Source: a bacterium
GTDB taxonomy: Bacteria; UBA8248
Length of the DNA: 64,000 bases
Direction: 5' to 3'
NCBI GenBank assembly: GCA_022825065.1
Contig: JAJDYR010000022.1
Coordinates: forward strand, 223,021-287,020
In this document: one piece after another, positions 16,460 to 24,386 of the stretch
Layout of the letters: each line of letters begins with the position of its first letter
Numbering within the stretch: the stretch's first letter is position 1
Notes under the pieces: model-generated
Seen by the model: the letters and a program-made list of their open reading frames with translations, nothing else
What the model was told of the DNA's origin: nothing
Databases searched by the model: none
Translations under genes and position numbers: made by a program

Positions 16460-17509
16460 ATGAGCGGACACACGACGGGCGAGAAGCTCCACACTTTTTT
16501 AGAGCGGGTCTTCAGCAAGCTGGGCATGCCGGCTGAGGACGCCGCATGGACGGCGGATACGCTCGTGACGGCCGAGTTGCGCGACGTCACCAGCCACGGC
16601 GTGATCCGCATGCCGCACTACGCCAGGCGTCTGGAGGTCAAGCTGGCGAATCCGGCTCCCAACTTCAAAGTCGTCAAAGACGCGGGCGCACTCGCTCTCG
16701 CAGACGGCGACAACGGCATGGGACAGGTGGTCTCCAAACGCGCGATGGAAGAGGCCGTCGCCCGCGCCCGAACCCATAACGTGGGCGTCGTCCTGCTCAA
16801 GGACAGCAACCATTTCGGCGCCGCCGCGACGTATGCCGCCATGGCTCCAGAAGCCGGCATGGTGGGCCTCGTGACGACGAACACGCTGCGCGTCCTGCCT
16901 CCTGCAGGAGGCAAGGAACCCAGGATCGGCAACAATCCCGTCTCTATCGCCCTGCCGAGCGACCCGCCCATGGTGCTCGACATGGCGCTCTCCGTCGTGG
17001 CCCGGGGCTACATTATCGAGGCGGCGCGCGCGGGCGAACTCATCCCCGAGGGCTGGGGACTGGACAAGGAGGGAAGACCCACCACCAACCCCCACGAGGT
17101 TCTCGAAAGCTCCCTTCTTTCCCCGATTGCGGGCTACAAGGGGAGTGGGCTTTCCATCGCGATCGACGCCATTCTGGGTTCCCTCGCGGGTGGGGGTCAC
17201 AGTCACGAGATCGTGGGCATCAACGAGTTTCACGGGAAAAGCCGCGTCACCAGCATTTTCGTCGCCATCAACGTCGAGGCATTGCTCCCTTTGGAGGAAT
17301 TTCGCTCCGCCGCCAACGCCTTCATCTCCATCATCAAGGCAACGCCGAAGGCCGCGGGCGTCGAAACGATTTTCATGCCGGGAGAGATCGAGCATCAAAG
17401 CGAGACGAAGCGCCGGCGCGACGGGTTCGAGCTGTCGACCGAGCGGCTCGCCGAACTCGATGAGATCGCCCGAAGGCTCGACCTCCCCCCGCTGGAGCGC
17501 GGGCGATGA
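16460..17509 (+). CDS. Ldh-family dehydrogenase, copy 2
   Basis: The second Ldh-family NAD(P)-dependent hydroxyacid dehydrogenase has 349 residues, the same length as the copy at 13038 but clearly divergent. Motifs are TSHGVIRM (about 46), KDSNHFGAAATYA (about 114-126, catalytic His), RIGNNPVSIALPS (about 155) and GYKGSGLSIAIDAILG near 225. It sits between the methyltransferase-like gene and the inositol-phosphatase-family gene in a tightly coupled set. Having two Ldh enzymes around a lyase resembles pathways that invert a stereocentre by oxidation and re-reduction, but this is inference. Confidence 0.9.
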   Translation: MSGHTTGEKLHTFLERVFSKLGMPAEDAAWTADTLVTAELRDVTSHGVIRMPHYARRLEVKLANPAPNFKVVKDAGALALADGDNGMGQVVSKRAMEEAVARARTHNVGVVLLKDSNHFGAAATYAAMAPEAGMVGLVTTNTLRVLPPAGGKEPRIGNNPVSIALPSDPPMVLDMALSVVARGYIIEAARAGELIPEGWGLDKEGRPTTNPHEVLESSLLSPIAGYKGSGLSIAIDAILGSLAGGGHSHEIVGINEFHGKSRVTSIFVAINVEALLPLEEFRSAANAFISIIKATPKAAGVETIFMPGEIEHQSETKRRRDGFELSTERLAELDEIARRLDLPPLERGR

Positions 17510-18408
17510 GCGACCCTGCTCCTCAGGCCCTGGCCGAGGCGGCCTCTCGATTCGCCCGCGAGGCGGGAGAAATCCTGATGGGGCTTTTCGGCAAGCAGGT
17601 GGAGGTCGACTACAAGAACAAGGCCGAAACCGACCCGGTGAGCGAAGCCGACCGCGCGAGCCAGGAGTTCCTGACGAAAGCGATAAACGAGAAATTTCCG
17701 GCGCACGGCGTCCTGGGCGAGGAGAAGCCCGAAGACGAAGAAGAGGCCAAACGCCAGGGCGCGCTCGAGGTGCCCGAATATCTTTGGGTTCTGGATCCCC
17801 TGGACGGTACGAAAAATTTCCTGAACGGACTGCACGTGTGGGGCTGTTCCGTGGGGGTCCTGAAGCGCGGCCGCTCGATTGCGGGCGCGATTTTCACGCC
17901 TGAAGACAAAGGAACCATCTACCACGCATTCGAGGGGGGCGGCGCGTTCCGCAACGATCACCGAATCGAGGTGGCGAAAGAGGAGAAACCCACGGGAAAG
18001 CGCATCGTCGCCCTGCCCGGCTCCTACTGGACGCAGTTCCGCCCCACGGGGCCGCTCAAAAAGAACCTGGGCGAGGTGCGCGCTACCGGATCGATGTGCT
18101 ACGAGCAGGCCCTCGTGGCGCGCGGAGGCCTGCACTACACGCTCTTCGGCGTCCCCAGCATCTGGGACGTGGCGGCGGGCGCCGTCATCGTGAAAGAAGC
18201 GGGGGGCATGACGCTCGCCCGGCGCGACCGCACGAACAGGTGGAGCGAACTGGACAGCTTCTTCTCCGGGGAGAACACGCCCAAAGACCTGGACGCAGCG
18301 CGCAAATGGCGGCAATCCCTGCTCATCGGCAACCCCGGCCTCGTGCAATACATCGCGAAACACATCAAGAAAGTGAACCGGCGCAAACTCGGGCGCAAGA
18401 ATCGCTAG
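17506..18408 (+). CDS. Inositol monophosphatase-family phosphatase
   Basis: This 300-residue protein is a Mg-dependent, Li-sensitive phosphatase of the IMPase/FBPase/CysQ superfamily. The metal-binding residues are all visible: GEEKPEDEEE (about 68), DPLDGTKNF (about 92-100) and WDVAAG (about 222). It could dephosphorylate inositol phosphate, histidinol phosphate or 3'-phosphoadenosine 5'-phosphate; the motifs do not separate these. The ATG overlaps the Ldh stop (ATGA). The Lys/Arg-rich C-terminus ends with RRKLGRKNR. If the operon deals with a sulfonate, a CysQ-like role would fit, but that is speculative. Confidence 0.85.
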   Translation: MSDPAPQALAEAASRFAREAGEILMGLFGKQVEVDYKNKAETDPVSEADRASQEFLTKAINEKFPAHGVLGEEKPEDEEEAKRQGALEVPEYLWVLDPLDGTKNFLNGLHVWGCSVGVLKRGRSIAGAIFTPEDKGTIYHAFEGGGAFRNDHRIEVAKEEKPTGKRIVALPGSYWTQFRPTGPLKKNLGEVRATGSMCYEQALVARGGLHYTLFGVPSIWDVAAGAVIVKEAGGMTLARRDRTNRWSELDSFFSGENTPKDLDAARKWRQSLLIGNPGLVQYIAKHIKKVNRRKLGRKNR

Positions 18409-18487
18409 CAACCGCTCAGAACGAAAGCGAATTTATCTCTATTCTACTTTAAGATAGATTGATAACATATTGATATTCAAAGATCGT

Positions 18488-19804
18488 CTAATTCAGATCC
18501 GGCACTCGAACCGGCGCGAAACGATCACTCTGGGGCCCCTTGCCTCTTCCGCCCAGACCCTCGATTTCCATGACTCGCTCCTCCTGGGGGTTCCGGTACG
18601 CGGAGCCGGATACCACTTCGAATTCATACCGGGGAGCGGGGCTGCCTCTTCCGGGTGATTTCCCGCGTATGGGAAATGAGAACGAACGACTCTCTCCGGG
18701 CCTCAATCCTCTGAGCCAGTGCCTTGTGCGGCAGCATTTTTTTCCGTTTCTGACAAGTTCCACCTGCAAGCCAACGTCGAAGGAAAAATCCGGGTCCGCA
18801 TTATGCAGCGTGCCTTGGGCGCGCAGATAGGGACTGCAGGATTTACACCGTGGCTTCCTGAACACCTCGACTTCGGCGTTTTCCACGCGCACCCACCGAT
18901 GGACCTGTCGATTCCTTTCCCTGGCCATCGAGTTGATGGAGAAGAGAACCCGCTCCTTGTGAACCGAAGCCGGATAGCGCTCGAGAAACTGCTCGAGCGC
19001 AGCGACGCGGCCCGAACGCTCGGCTCCTTCCAGCGCCCGCGCCTCCATGCGCTGCTGCATGAGAGCGGCTTCTTTCGAACCTTTGAATCTGCGGATAAAA
19101 GCCTTCCAGTCCGCCTCAATCTCAGAGCGTATCGCCTGCCTGAACCTCGCCGCGCGCAAAGCGTCCTTCGCCTCGGGAAGATAGGAGCTCAGAGGATTGT
19201 CAAAGACGAATCTTTCCAGGTCGAGAACATCGCCCGAGGCTTTCGCCGCGTCGAGCAGGAGTCGTTCGAGGCGCTGCGTCGCCACTTCCGTCCACTCGCT
19301 CCGCGCCTTTTTGTATTTCGCAATGAAGGCCCTGTAGGAGGAGACGTCGTCTTTTTCTCCCAGAGCTTCATATTCACTCTTTTGAAGATCGACGTTAGAA
19401 GGCTGCCGAAACCAACCTTCGGGAAAGCGCTTTAGAAACGCCTCAAGGGCGCCGGGCGCCTTCGATGCAAGCGCTTCCCGGTACATGAGTTGCTCCCACC
19501 GGTAGCGCGCCCGGCGGACGTGCTTGCCGTCAAAATGATAGTCCAGATACTCCTTGTAAGCGCGGGCCGTATGCCTCCGGGTCGCACTTTCAAAATCGTA
19601 CTCATCGAGTTCCGCGAGAAACGCTTTCGATTGGGGATGACTGGGGTTGTCGTGAACGAACCAGCGTTTTTCGTTCATCACGTCGCGCGGCGCTTTCCTG
19701 CGCACGCGCGGGCTCTCCAGACACCCGACGAGAGTCAGGGAGAGAATGAAGCAGAAAAGCAAGAACAACAGCCGATTCCCGGTCAGGTTCTTATGGACGC
19801 TCAT
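18488..19804 (-). CDS. Lipoprotein with helical repeats, unknown function
   Basis: The 438-residue protein begins with a lipoprotein signal peptide: charged N-region, hydrophobic LLFLLFCFILSLTL, then lipobox LVGC (about residue 25-28). The rest is charged and helical, with recurring segments of the kind AFLKRFPEGW, FIAKYKKARSEW, FIRRFKGSKEAA and FLERYPASVHKE, a tetratricopeptide-like spacing seen in BamD/YbgF-type outer-membrane lipoproteins. A C-terminal beta-rich part follows, containing CKSC. The ATG at 19804 is chosen because GAGGTG lies eight bases upstream. It is the last gene of a minus-strand group with the PI-kinase-like and DUF3090 genes. No specific function can be given. Confidence 0.75.
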   Translation of the reverse strand: MSVHKNLTGNRLLFLLFCFILSLTLVGCLESPRVRRKAPRDVMNEKRWFVHDNPSHPQSKAFLAELDEYDFESATRRHTARAYKEYLDYHFDGKHVRRARYRWEQLMYREALASKAPGALEAFLKRFPEGWFRQPSNVDLQKSEYEALGEKDDVSSYRAFIAKYKKARSEWTEVATQRLERLLLDAAKASGDVLDLERFVFDNPLSSYLPEAKDALRAARFRQAIRSEIEADWKAFIRRFKGSKEAALMQQRMEARALEGAERSGRVAALEQFLERYPASVHKERVLFSINSMARERNRQVHRWVRVENAEVEVFRKPRCKSCSPYLRAQGTLHNADPDFSFDVGLQVELVRNGKKCCRTRHWLRGLRPGESRSFSFPIRGKSPGRGSPAPRYEFEVVSGSAYRNPQEERVMEIEGLGGRGKGPQSDRFAPVRVPDLN

Positions 19805-19849
19805 CGCCTGCACCTCAGCGCTTCACCATCTTTCCGGGCGTTTTGGAAA

Positions 19850-20635
19850 CTATTCGAAATGCCAGTGCCGACGCCGGTATTCTTCGGGCGTGGGCAGGCA
19901 CGGGTTCTTCCTGAAGCGAACCACCCTTTCCAGAAAAATTTCCACCTCCTCGGGTTCGAGAAGATCGTCCATCTCACGCCTCAAGGAACTGTCGCTATCT
20001 CGCAGGCCGGCTTCCAGCCTTTTGACGTCGTTCAACTGCGCCTCGGGCAGGGAAACGCCCGCATAGTCCCAGATGACGGTACGCAGCTTGGGTTCCGCGT
20101 GAAACGTGAGGCCGTGATCGATTCCCCAGACGCGCCCGTCTTCGGATTTGAAGCAATGGCCTCCCTTGCGATCCGTGTTGTTCACCATGATGTCGAATGC
20201 GGCGATCAGCACCAGTTCCGGACGCTCCTCGGCGCGGAGCGTGAAATAGTTCGATTTCCCGTCATAGGGCACGCACAACTGCATGGAACCCTCCCCGTGC
20301 GGGCCTTCGCGAATCACCGTCGGGGGAACGAGGTGCCATCCCAGGTGATGGCTCACCAGAAAAGAGCACCTTTCCCGGAAATGAAGCGTTCCGTAGGGGA
20401 AATCCCATAGTGGCCTCTCCCCGCTCGCAGGCTTGTATATCCCCCAGAACTGGAAATCCTCCGCGCCCATCCTCACGGCGAACGTATAGTTCGAGCCTTG
20501 CGGCACCAGCTCGCCGCCCAGAATTTCCGAGTTCAGAAGAAGGTTCTCGATCTCCTCCGGTTCGAATCGATACGCCTGCGATTCGGACGCATCCACCGTT
20601 TCCTGGGCTTCAGGAGGAGAAAATTTCCGGGCCAC
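19850..20635 (-). CDS. SCO1664-type phosphatidylinositol-kinase-like protein
   Basis: A protein of about 261 residues resembling the SCO1664 family, distantly related to PI3/4-kinases. Features are GSNYTFAVRM (nucleotide-loop-like) and the KPASGE lysine segment. FDIMVNNTDRKGGHC (catalytic-loop-like D-x(3)-N) and GIDHGLTFH (metal-binding DxG-like) follow. I start it at a GTG (20635) preceded by AGGGAAA; an in-frame extension to 20764 would overlap the DUF3090 gene. In Actinobacteria the same protein lies next to DUF3090, as here. Predicted to phosphorylate or AMPylate an unknown target; the family has no established function. Confidence 0.75.
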   Translation of the reverse strand: MARKFSPPEAQETVDASESQAYRFEPEEIENLLLNSEILGGELVPQGSNYTFAVRMGAEDFQFWGIYKPASGERPLWDFPYGTLHFRERCSFLVSHHLGWHLVPPTVIREGPHGEGSMQLCVPYDGKSNYFTLRAEERPELVLIAAFDIMVNNTDRKGGHCFKSEDGRVWGIDHGLTFHAEPKLRTVIWDYAGVSLPEAQLNDVKRLEAGLRDSDSSLRREMDDLLEPEEVEIFLERVVRFRKNPCLPTPEEYRRRHWHFE

Positions 20636-20667
20636 GAGATTTCCCTGTCGAGTAGGATAGAGCCGGT

Positions 20668-21246
20668 TTAATGACGAAAATGCCCGTTCGTATTGGGGTC
20701 GACCTTGCCGGTGGCCACCATGGCGTGACGGGAGAGCGCATCCGTCCCCCGCCCGGAGGAGCATTCATCGAGGCTTTGGTTGATGAATTCTTCCAGCTTC
20801 GCATGCGCGAGACTCACCTGCAGCGCGGCGGGGCCGACGGCCTCCTCTTCGTATTCCTCTTCTTCGGAAGACTCCCCCTCCGAGGCGACCTCGTCCCGTT
20901 CATCGTAAAAAAAGACCGTGACGCGGCCTTTGCCCGGGCCATAAGCCAGCCCCAGACGACTCACCTTGAACTCGAGCAACCCCTCGGAACTCACCGGGGT
21001 GGAGCCGACCTCGGCGATGTCGGGAAAATCCGGCTCCTCGCCCGAGCGTTCCCCTTCCCCTTTCGCCTCCACCATCTTTTTCATCGCCATCGAAAGGCCG
21101 TAGACCTGTTCTTTTTCCAGCCAGAGCGTGGCGGCCGCTTTCGTCGGGCAATCGATCAGAATGCGGAAAATCCTCTTTCCCGCAACGCCGATCGCTTCCG
21201 TTTGGATTTTTTCGACCTCGCCGAAATTATGTTTGGCAGAATCCAT
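20668..21246 (-). CDS. DUF3090-family protein
   Basis: The 192-residue protein shows the DUF3090 pattern: an N-terminal segment AIGVAGKRIFRILIDC, then TLWLEKEQVYGLSMAMKKM. The central strand FKVSRLGLAYGPGKGRVTVFFYDER is split by acidic insertions, and the C-terminus is SRHAMVATGKVDPNTNGHFRH. Family members usually end in a CxxC...C zinc-ribbon-like tail before TNG; here the Cys residues are absent. The extra Glu-rich stretch (about 126-140) is also unusual. The ATG at 21246 is where homology begins. It leads the operon with the SCO1664-type kinase-like gene. Function unknown. Confidence 0.75.
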   Translation of the reverse strand: MDSAKHNFGEVEKIQTEAIGVAGKRIFRILIDCPTKAAATLWLEKEQVYGLSMAMKKMVEAKGEGERSGEEPDFPDIAEVGSTPVSSEGLLEFKVSRLGLAYGPGKGRVTVFFYDERDEVASEGESSEEEEYEEEAVGPAALQVSLAHAKLEEFINQSLDECSSGRGTDALSRHAMVATGKVDPNTNGHFRH

Positions 21247-21432
21247 GTGAGATATAAAACTCCGCGATGCGATATGAGACGGCTCGTGATGGGTATACCA
21301 TAAACGGATGTCCCAACCTTGTCTATTCAAATTTTTCTCGCCACCGCTTCTGGTTTCATCGACGAGAAATTGTGTTTATAATCAACAACAGCGCCCGCCG
21401 TACATTTTCCTGATGGCCCGAGAATCCACCGC

Positions 21433-21594
21433 ATGGCGAAAAGAAATCCCAGAAAATCCGCCGCCGTCAAACACGGACTTCTCGAATATCTGCTCCTGAG
21501 CGTTCTCGTGCTCGTCGTCGTGGTTACGGCTTGGACTCTCTATGACAACGGCATCATCGACACGTTCATCGAACTCATCAGGGGTGCTCGCTAG
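21433..21594 (+). CDS. 53-residue single-pass membrane protein
   Basis: A short gene with ATG at 21433 and TAG at 21592. The protein has a basic N-terminus (MAKRNPRKSAAVKHG), one strong membrane segment of about 20 residues rich in Leu and Val (16-34), then a short acidic-amphipathic tail ending LIRGAR. The positive-inside rule puts the N-terminus in the cytoplasm. Codon use is high-GC third position, unlike the surrounding AT-rich DNA. No homologue is recognised and no clear Shine-Dalgarno site is visible, so it is a good but unproven gene. Confidence 0.6.
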   Translation: MAKRNPRKSAAVKHGLLEYLLLSVLVLVVVVTAWTLYDNGIIDTFIELIRGAR

Positions 21595-21804
21595 AGAACG
21601 ATGCGCGCCCGGGAGTCGCGCCTCCTGTCCTCCGAAGTCCGCACCACCCCTCATAATTCGGCGCGTCAAAAGCAAACGACCAAATTTCCATACCATGGAT
21701 TCGGAGCAAACAACATCCGCCTGCCAAAAACCCCGAACCGGCTACACACTTTTGCCTAAATAGTGATAGCCTCCCAAAAATCGTCACACATCAGAGGTTG
21801 CTCA

Positions 21805-22611
21805 TTGGTCCGGCTCATATCCAAAACACTGCCAACTCCCGACGGCCCGCTCGCCTATACCGAAGCGGGAGCCGGCGATAATGAACCCCTCCTCCTCGTG
21901 CACGGCGGCTTCGGGGCGGCGAACCACTGGGCGAAAAACCAGGCTTTCTTCGCCGAGCACTACCGCACCCTGGCAATCGATCTCCCCGCCTTCGGGGAAA
22001 GCTACCGGCCGCCCAAGCCGCACACGGCAGCCTCCGTCACGCAGGGCATCGGGCGACTGCTCGACGGGCTTGGAATCGAAGAGTGCTCCTGCGTGGCTTT
22101 TTCCTTCGGCGCGACGATGAGCGTGACGTATTGCCGGGAAAACGCCTCCAGGTTCAAAAAACTCGTTCTGCTGGGACCGGGGGGGTTGGGGATCACGGGA
22201 GACGTCAAGCTCGGCGATGAGCGCCGCGCCACCAGGGAGATGAGCCCCGAGGAGAAGCACGCGGTATTCGTTCACAACCAAAAAGCGCTGATGTTCAAAA
22301 ACCCGGCCTGCGCGGATGAGGCGTACCTCTCCCGGGCATGGACGAACCTCAAGAATTCGAGGATGAACATCTACGCCATGAACCGCGAGCCCTACCTGCC
22401 CGATCTGCTTCCGGCGTGCGCCATGCCGATGCTGATATTGTGGGGAGACGCCGACGTCATCGCCTATCCCACGCCGGAGGAACGGCAGCGCGCTTGCCAA
22501 AAAGCCGCCCCCCATGCAGAACTAGGGATTATTCCGGACGCCGGGCACATGGCCCAGTGGGAGCAACCCGAGGTATTCAACGAACGTGTACTGAAATTCC
22601 TAAGGTCTTAA
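21805..22611 (+). CDS. Alpha/beta-fold hydrolase
   Basis: A roughly 268-residue alpha/beta hydrolase of the MhpC / 2-hydroxymuconic semialdehyde hydrolase type. LLLVHGGFGAANHW forms the oxyanion hole, FSFGATMS the nucleophile elbow (Ser at about 99; Ala replaces the usual second Gly), GDADVI the acidic residue and PDAGHMAQWEQPE the catalytic His. I choose the TTG at 21805 because AGAGG lies seven bases before it; an in-frame GTG at 21763 has no ribosome site. It is followed by an SDR and a flavin reductase gene on the same strand, a plausible small catabolic operon. Confidence 0.85.
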   Translation: MVRLISKTLPTPDGPLAYTEAGAGDNEPLLLVHGGFGAANHWAKNQAFFAEHYRTLAIDLPAFGESYRPPKPHTAASVTQGIGRLLDGLGIEECSCVAFSFGATMSVTYCRENASRFKKLVLLGPGGLGITGDVKLGDERRATREMSPEEKHAVFVHNQKALMFKNPACADEAYLSRAWTNLKNSRMNIYAMNREPYLPDLLPACAMPMLILWGDADVIAYPTPEERQRACQKAAPHAELGIIPDAGHMAQWEQPEVFNERVLKFLRS

Positions 22612-22640
22612 ATACCCATCATCGCTGAGGAGAGCGTTTC

Positions 22641-23408
22641 ATGAGCAAAACGAGCTTTGATTTTTCCGGACAGGTCGCCGTCGTCACGGGTGGCTCACGC
22701 GGCATCGGCAAGGGGTCGGCGGAGAAGTTCGCCGAGGCGGGCGCCAAGGCCTATCTCGTCGACATCGACGTCGAACCCGGAGAAGCCGCCGCGGCCGGCA
22801 TCCGCGAGAACGGGGGGGACGCCACCTTCATCGACTGCGACCTCACGGACTCGGTGGCCGTGAAACAGATGATAGAGCGCATCGTGAACGAGGCGGGCGC
22901 CATCGACATTTTCGTGAACTGCGCGGGCGGGTTTCACCAGCAACTCTCCATGGGCGATACGTCGGAAGACGAGTGGGACGCCGTGGTGGACAGAAACCTG
23001 AAGAGCGTGTTCCTTACCTCGAAGCATCTGACGCCCGTTTTCGAAAAACAAAAGGGCGGCTGCGTGATCAACCTGGGCTCCATGTCGGGAATCACCACGC
23101 TCCAGCCTTCTTCCCCGCCCTATGCGGCGGCCAAGGCGGGCGTCCACGCCCTGACCCGCGTGCTCGCCTACGACCTAGGGCAATACAACGTGCGCGTGAA
23201 CGCCATCGCACCCGGAACGACGGCGACCGAGCGCGTCATCGCGGTGCGCTCGGAAGAACAGCGCGAGATGATCGGCAAGGGCACGCTTCTCGGCCGCATC
23301 GCCGACGTGGACGACATGGTGGGCTGGGTGCTCATGCTGGCCTCGCCCGAATCCGCTTACCTCACGGGCCAGACCATCGCCGTGAACGCGGGCCGATACA
23401 TGTCGTAG
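22641..23408 (+). CDS. SDR family oxidoreductase
   Basis: The 255-residue classical SDR has TGGSRGIG (about 17-24) for NAD(P) binding, VNCAGG (about 92), catalytic Ser in INLGSMSG and YAAAKAGVH with the Tyr/Lys pair (about 162-166). The C-terminal TGQTIAVNAGRYMS replaces the more usual V-D-G-G. The GAGGAGAGC ribosome site is clear. It lies 29 bases after the hydrolase and 43 before the flavin reductase. FabG-like; substrate unknown. Confidence 0.9.
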   Translation: MSKTSFDFSGQVAVVTGGSRGIGKGSAEKFAEAGAKAYLVDIDVEPGEAAAAGIRENGGDATFIDCDLTDSVAVKQMIERIVNEAGAIDIFVNCAGGFHQQLSMGDTSEDEWDAVVDRNLKSVFLTSKHLTPVFEKQKGGCVINLGSMSGITTLQPSSPPYAAAKAGVHALTRVLAYDLGQYNVRVNAIAPGTTATERVIAVRSEEQREMIGKGTLLGRIADVDDMVGWVLMLASPESAYLTGQTIAVNAGRYMS

Positions 23409-23451
23409 CGATGACAATCTTTACGCGCTTACAGCCATTTTGAGGAATTCG

Positions 23452-24075
23452 ATGAGCGAATACCTGGAATTCGACCCTAACGAGATAGAGAGGCGCGAGA
23501 TTTACCGCCTGCTCACGGGCTCCATCGTCCCCCGCCCCATCGGCTGGGCGTCATCTGTCAGCAAGGAGGGGGTCCACAACATCGCGCCATTCAGCTTCTT
23601 CACCTGCGTGTGCGTGGCGCCGCCGATGATATCGCTCACCGTGGCGAGAAACCCCGACGGCACCAAGAAGCACACCCTCATCAACGCCGAGGAAACCGGG
23701 GAATTCTGCTTCAACGTCGTCACCCACCGCCATTGGGAGCAGATGGTGGACACGGCGAACGGCATTCCGGCGGAGGAGAGCGAATTCGACGCCACCGGCC
23801 TCGAACCCATACCCGCCAGGAAAGTGAAGGCCCCCCGCATCAAGGACGCGCCCATCCACTTCGAGTGCAAGACCCATAACGTGTTCGAACTGGGGCCGAA
23901 CAAACACCCGCTCCTGATCGGGGAAGTCGTGTACTTCCACGTCAACCCCGACGTCATGACGGGCGGATACATCGACATGAAAAAACTAGGTCCCATCGGC
24001 CGTTTGAACGGCTTCTGGCAGTGCACGCTCGGGGAGTTTCTGGAGAGGAGTTTTCAGGACGGACAGCCGAGATAG
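23452..24075 (+). CDS. Flavin reductase-like (DIM6/NTAB) FMN-binding protein
   Basis: The 207-residue protein belongs to the flavin-reductase-like, split-barrel FMN-binding family. Features are the N-terminal RREIYRLLTGSIVPRPIGWA pattern, NIAPFSFFTCVCVAPPMISLTV and GEFCFNVVTH, with a C-terminal GEVVYFHVNPDVMTGGYIDMKKLGPIGRL loop. Members bind FMN and either reduce flavin for a partner monooxygenase or act on small substrates. GAGGAA precedes the ATG at 23452. No partner oxygenase is adjacent. The family call is strong, the precise reaction unknown. Confidence 0.85.
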   Translation: MSEYLEFDPNEIERREIYRLLTGSIVPRPIGWASSVSKEGVHNIAPFSFFTCVCVAPPMISLTVARNPDGTKKHTLINAEETGEFCFNVVTHRHWEQMVDTANGIPAEESEFDATGLEPIPARKVKAPRIKDAPIHFECKTHNVFELGPNKHPLLIGEVVYFHVNPDVMTGGYIDMKKLGPIGRLNGFWQCTLGEFLERSFQDGQPR

Positions 24076-24145
24076 GGCCGAGAACGAACTAAAACATCGA
24101 GAATCTACTTGATATATAGCATATAACTATCTGTTAGATATTTAT

Positions 24146-24352
24146 TTACTCAACATCAAATCCGGCGTCTTCAACGGCGGCGCGCAAGGAGTCAAGGCTC
24201 GTCGCCCCCTCATCGAAAACGACCGTCGCCCTGCCTCCTTCCAGGTCGACGGCGGCTTCGGCCACGCCTTCCACGCCGCTTAACGCCTCCTGGACCGCGG
24301 ACTGGCACATCCCGCAACTCATGCCGCCTACGATGATCTCCACTTTCGCCAT
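24146..24352 (-). CDS. copZ: Heavy-metal-associated (CopZ-like) copper chaperone
   Basis: A 68-residue HMA domain with the metal site GGMSCGMCQSAV (MxCxxC at about 10-15), and the typical beta-alpha-beta-beta-alpha-beta length ending AVEDAGFDVE. It would carry Cu(I) in the cytoplasm to the P-type ATPase encoded directly upstream, with a 34-base gap. The ATG at 24352 gives a start exactly at the first strand (AKVEIIVGGM). It is the last gene of the TetR-HtrA-CopA-CopZ group. Confidence 0.88.
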   Translation of the reverse strand: MAKVEIIVGGMSCGMCQSAVQEALSGVEGVAEAAVDLEGGRATVVFDEGATSLDSLRAAVEDAGFDVE

Positions 24353-24386
24353 TTCAACCTCTCCAAAAGAAATCGAGTCGGTAGAC

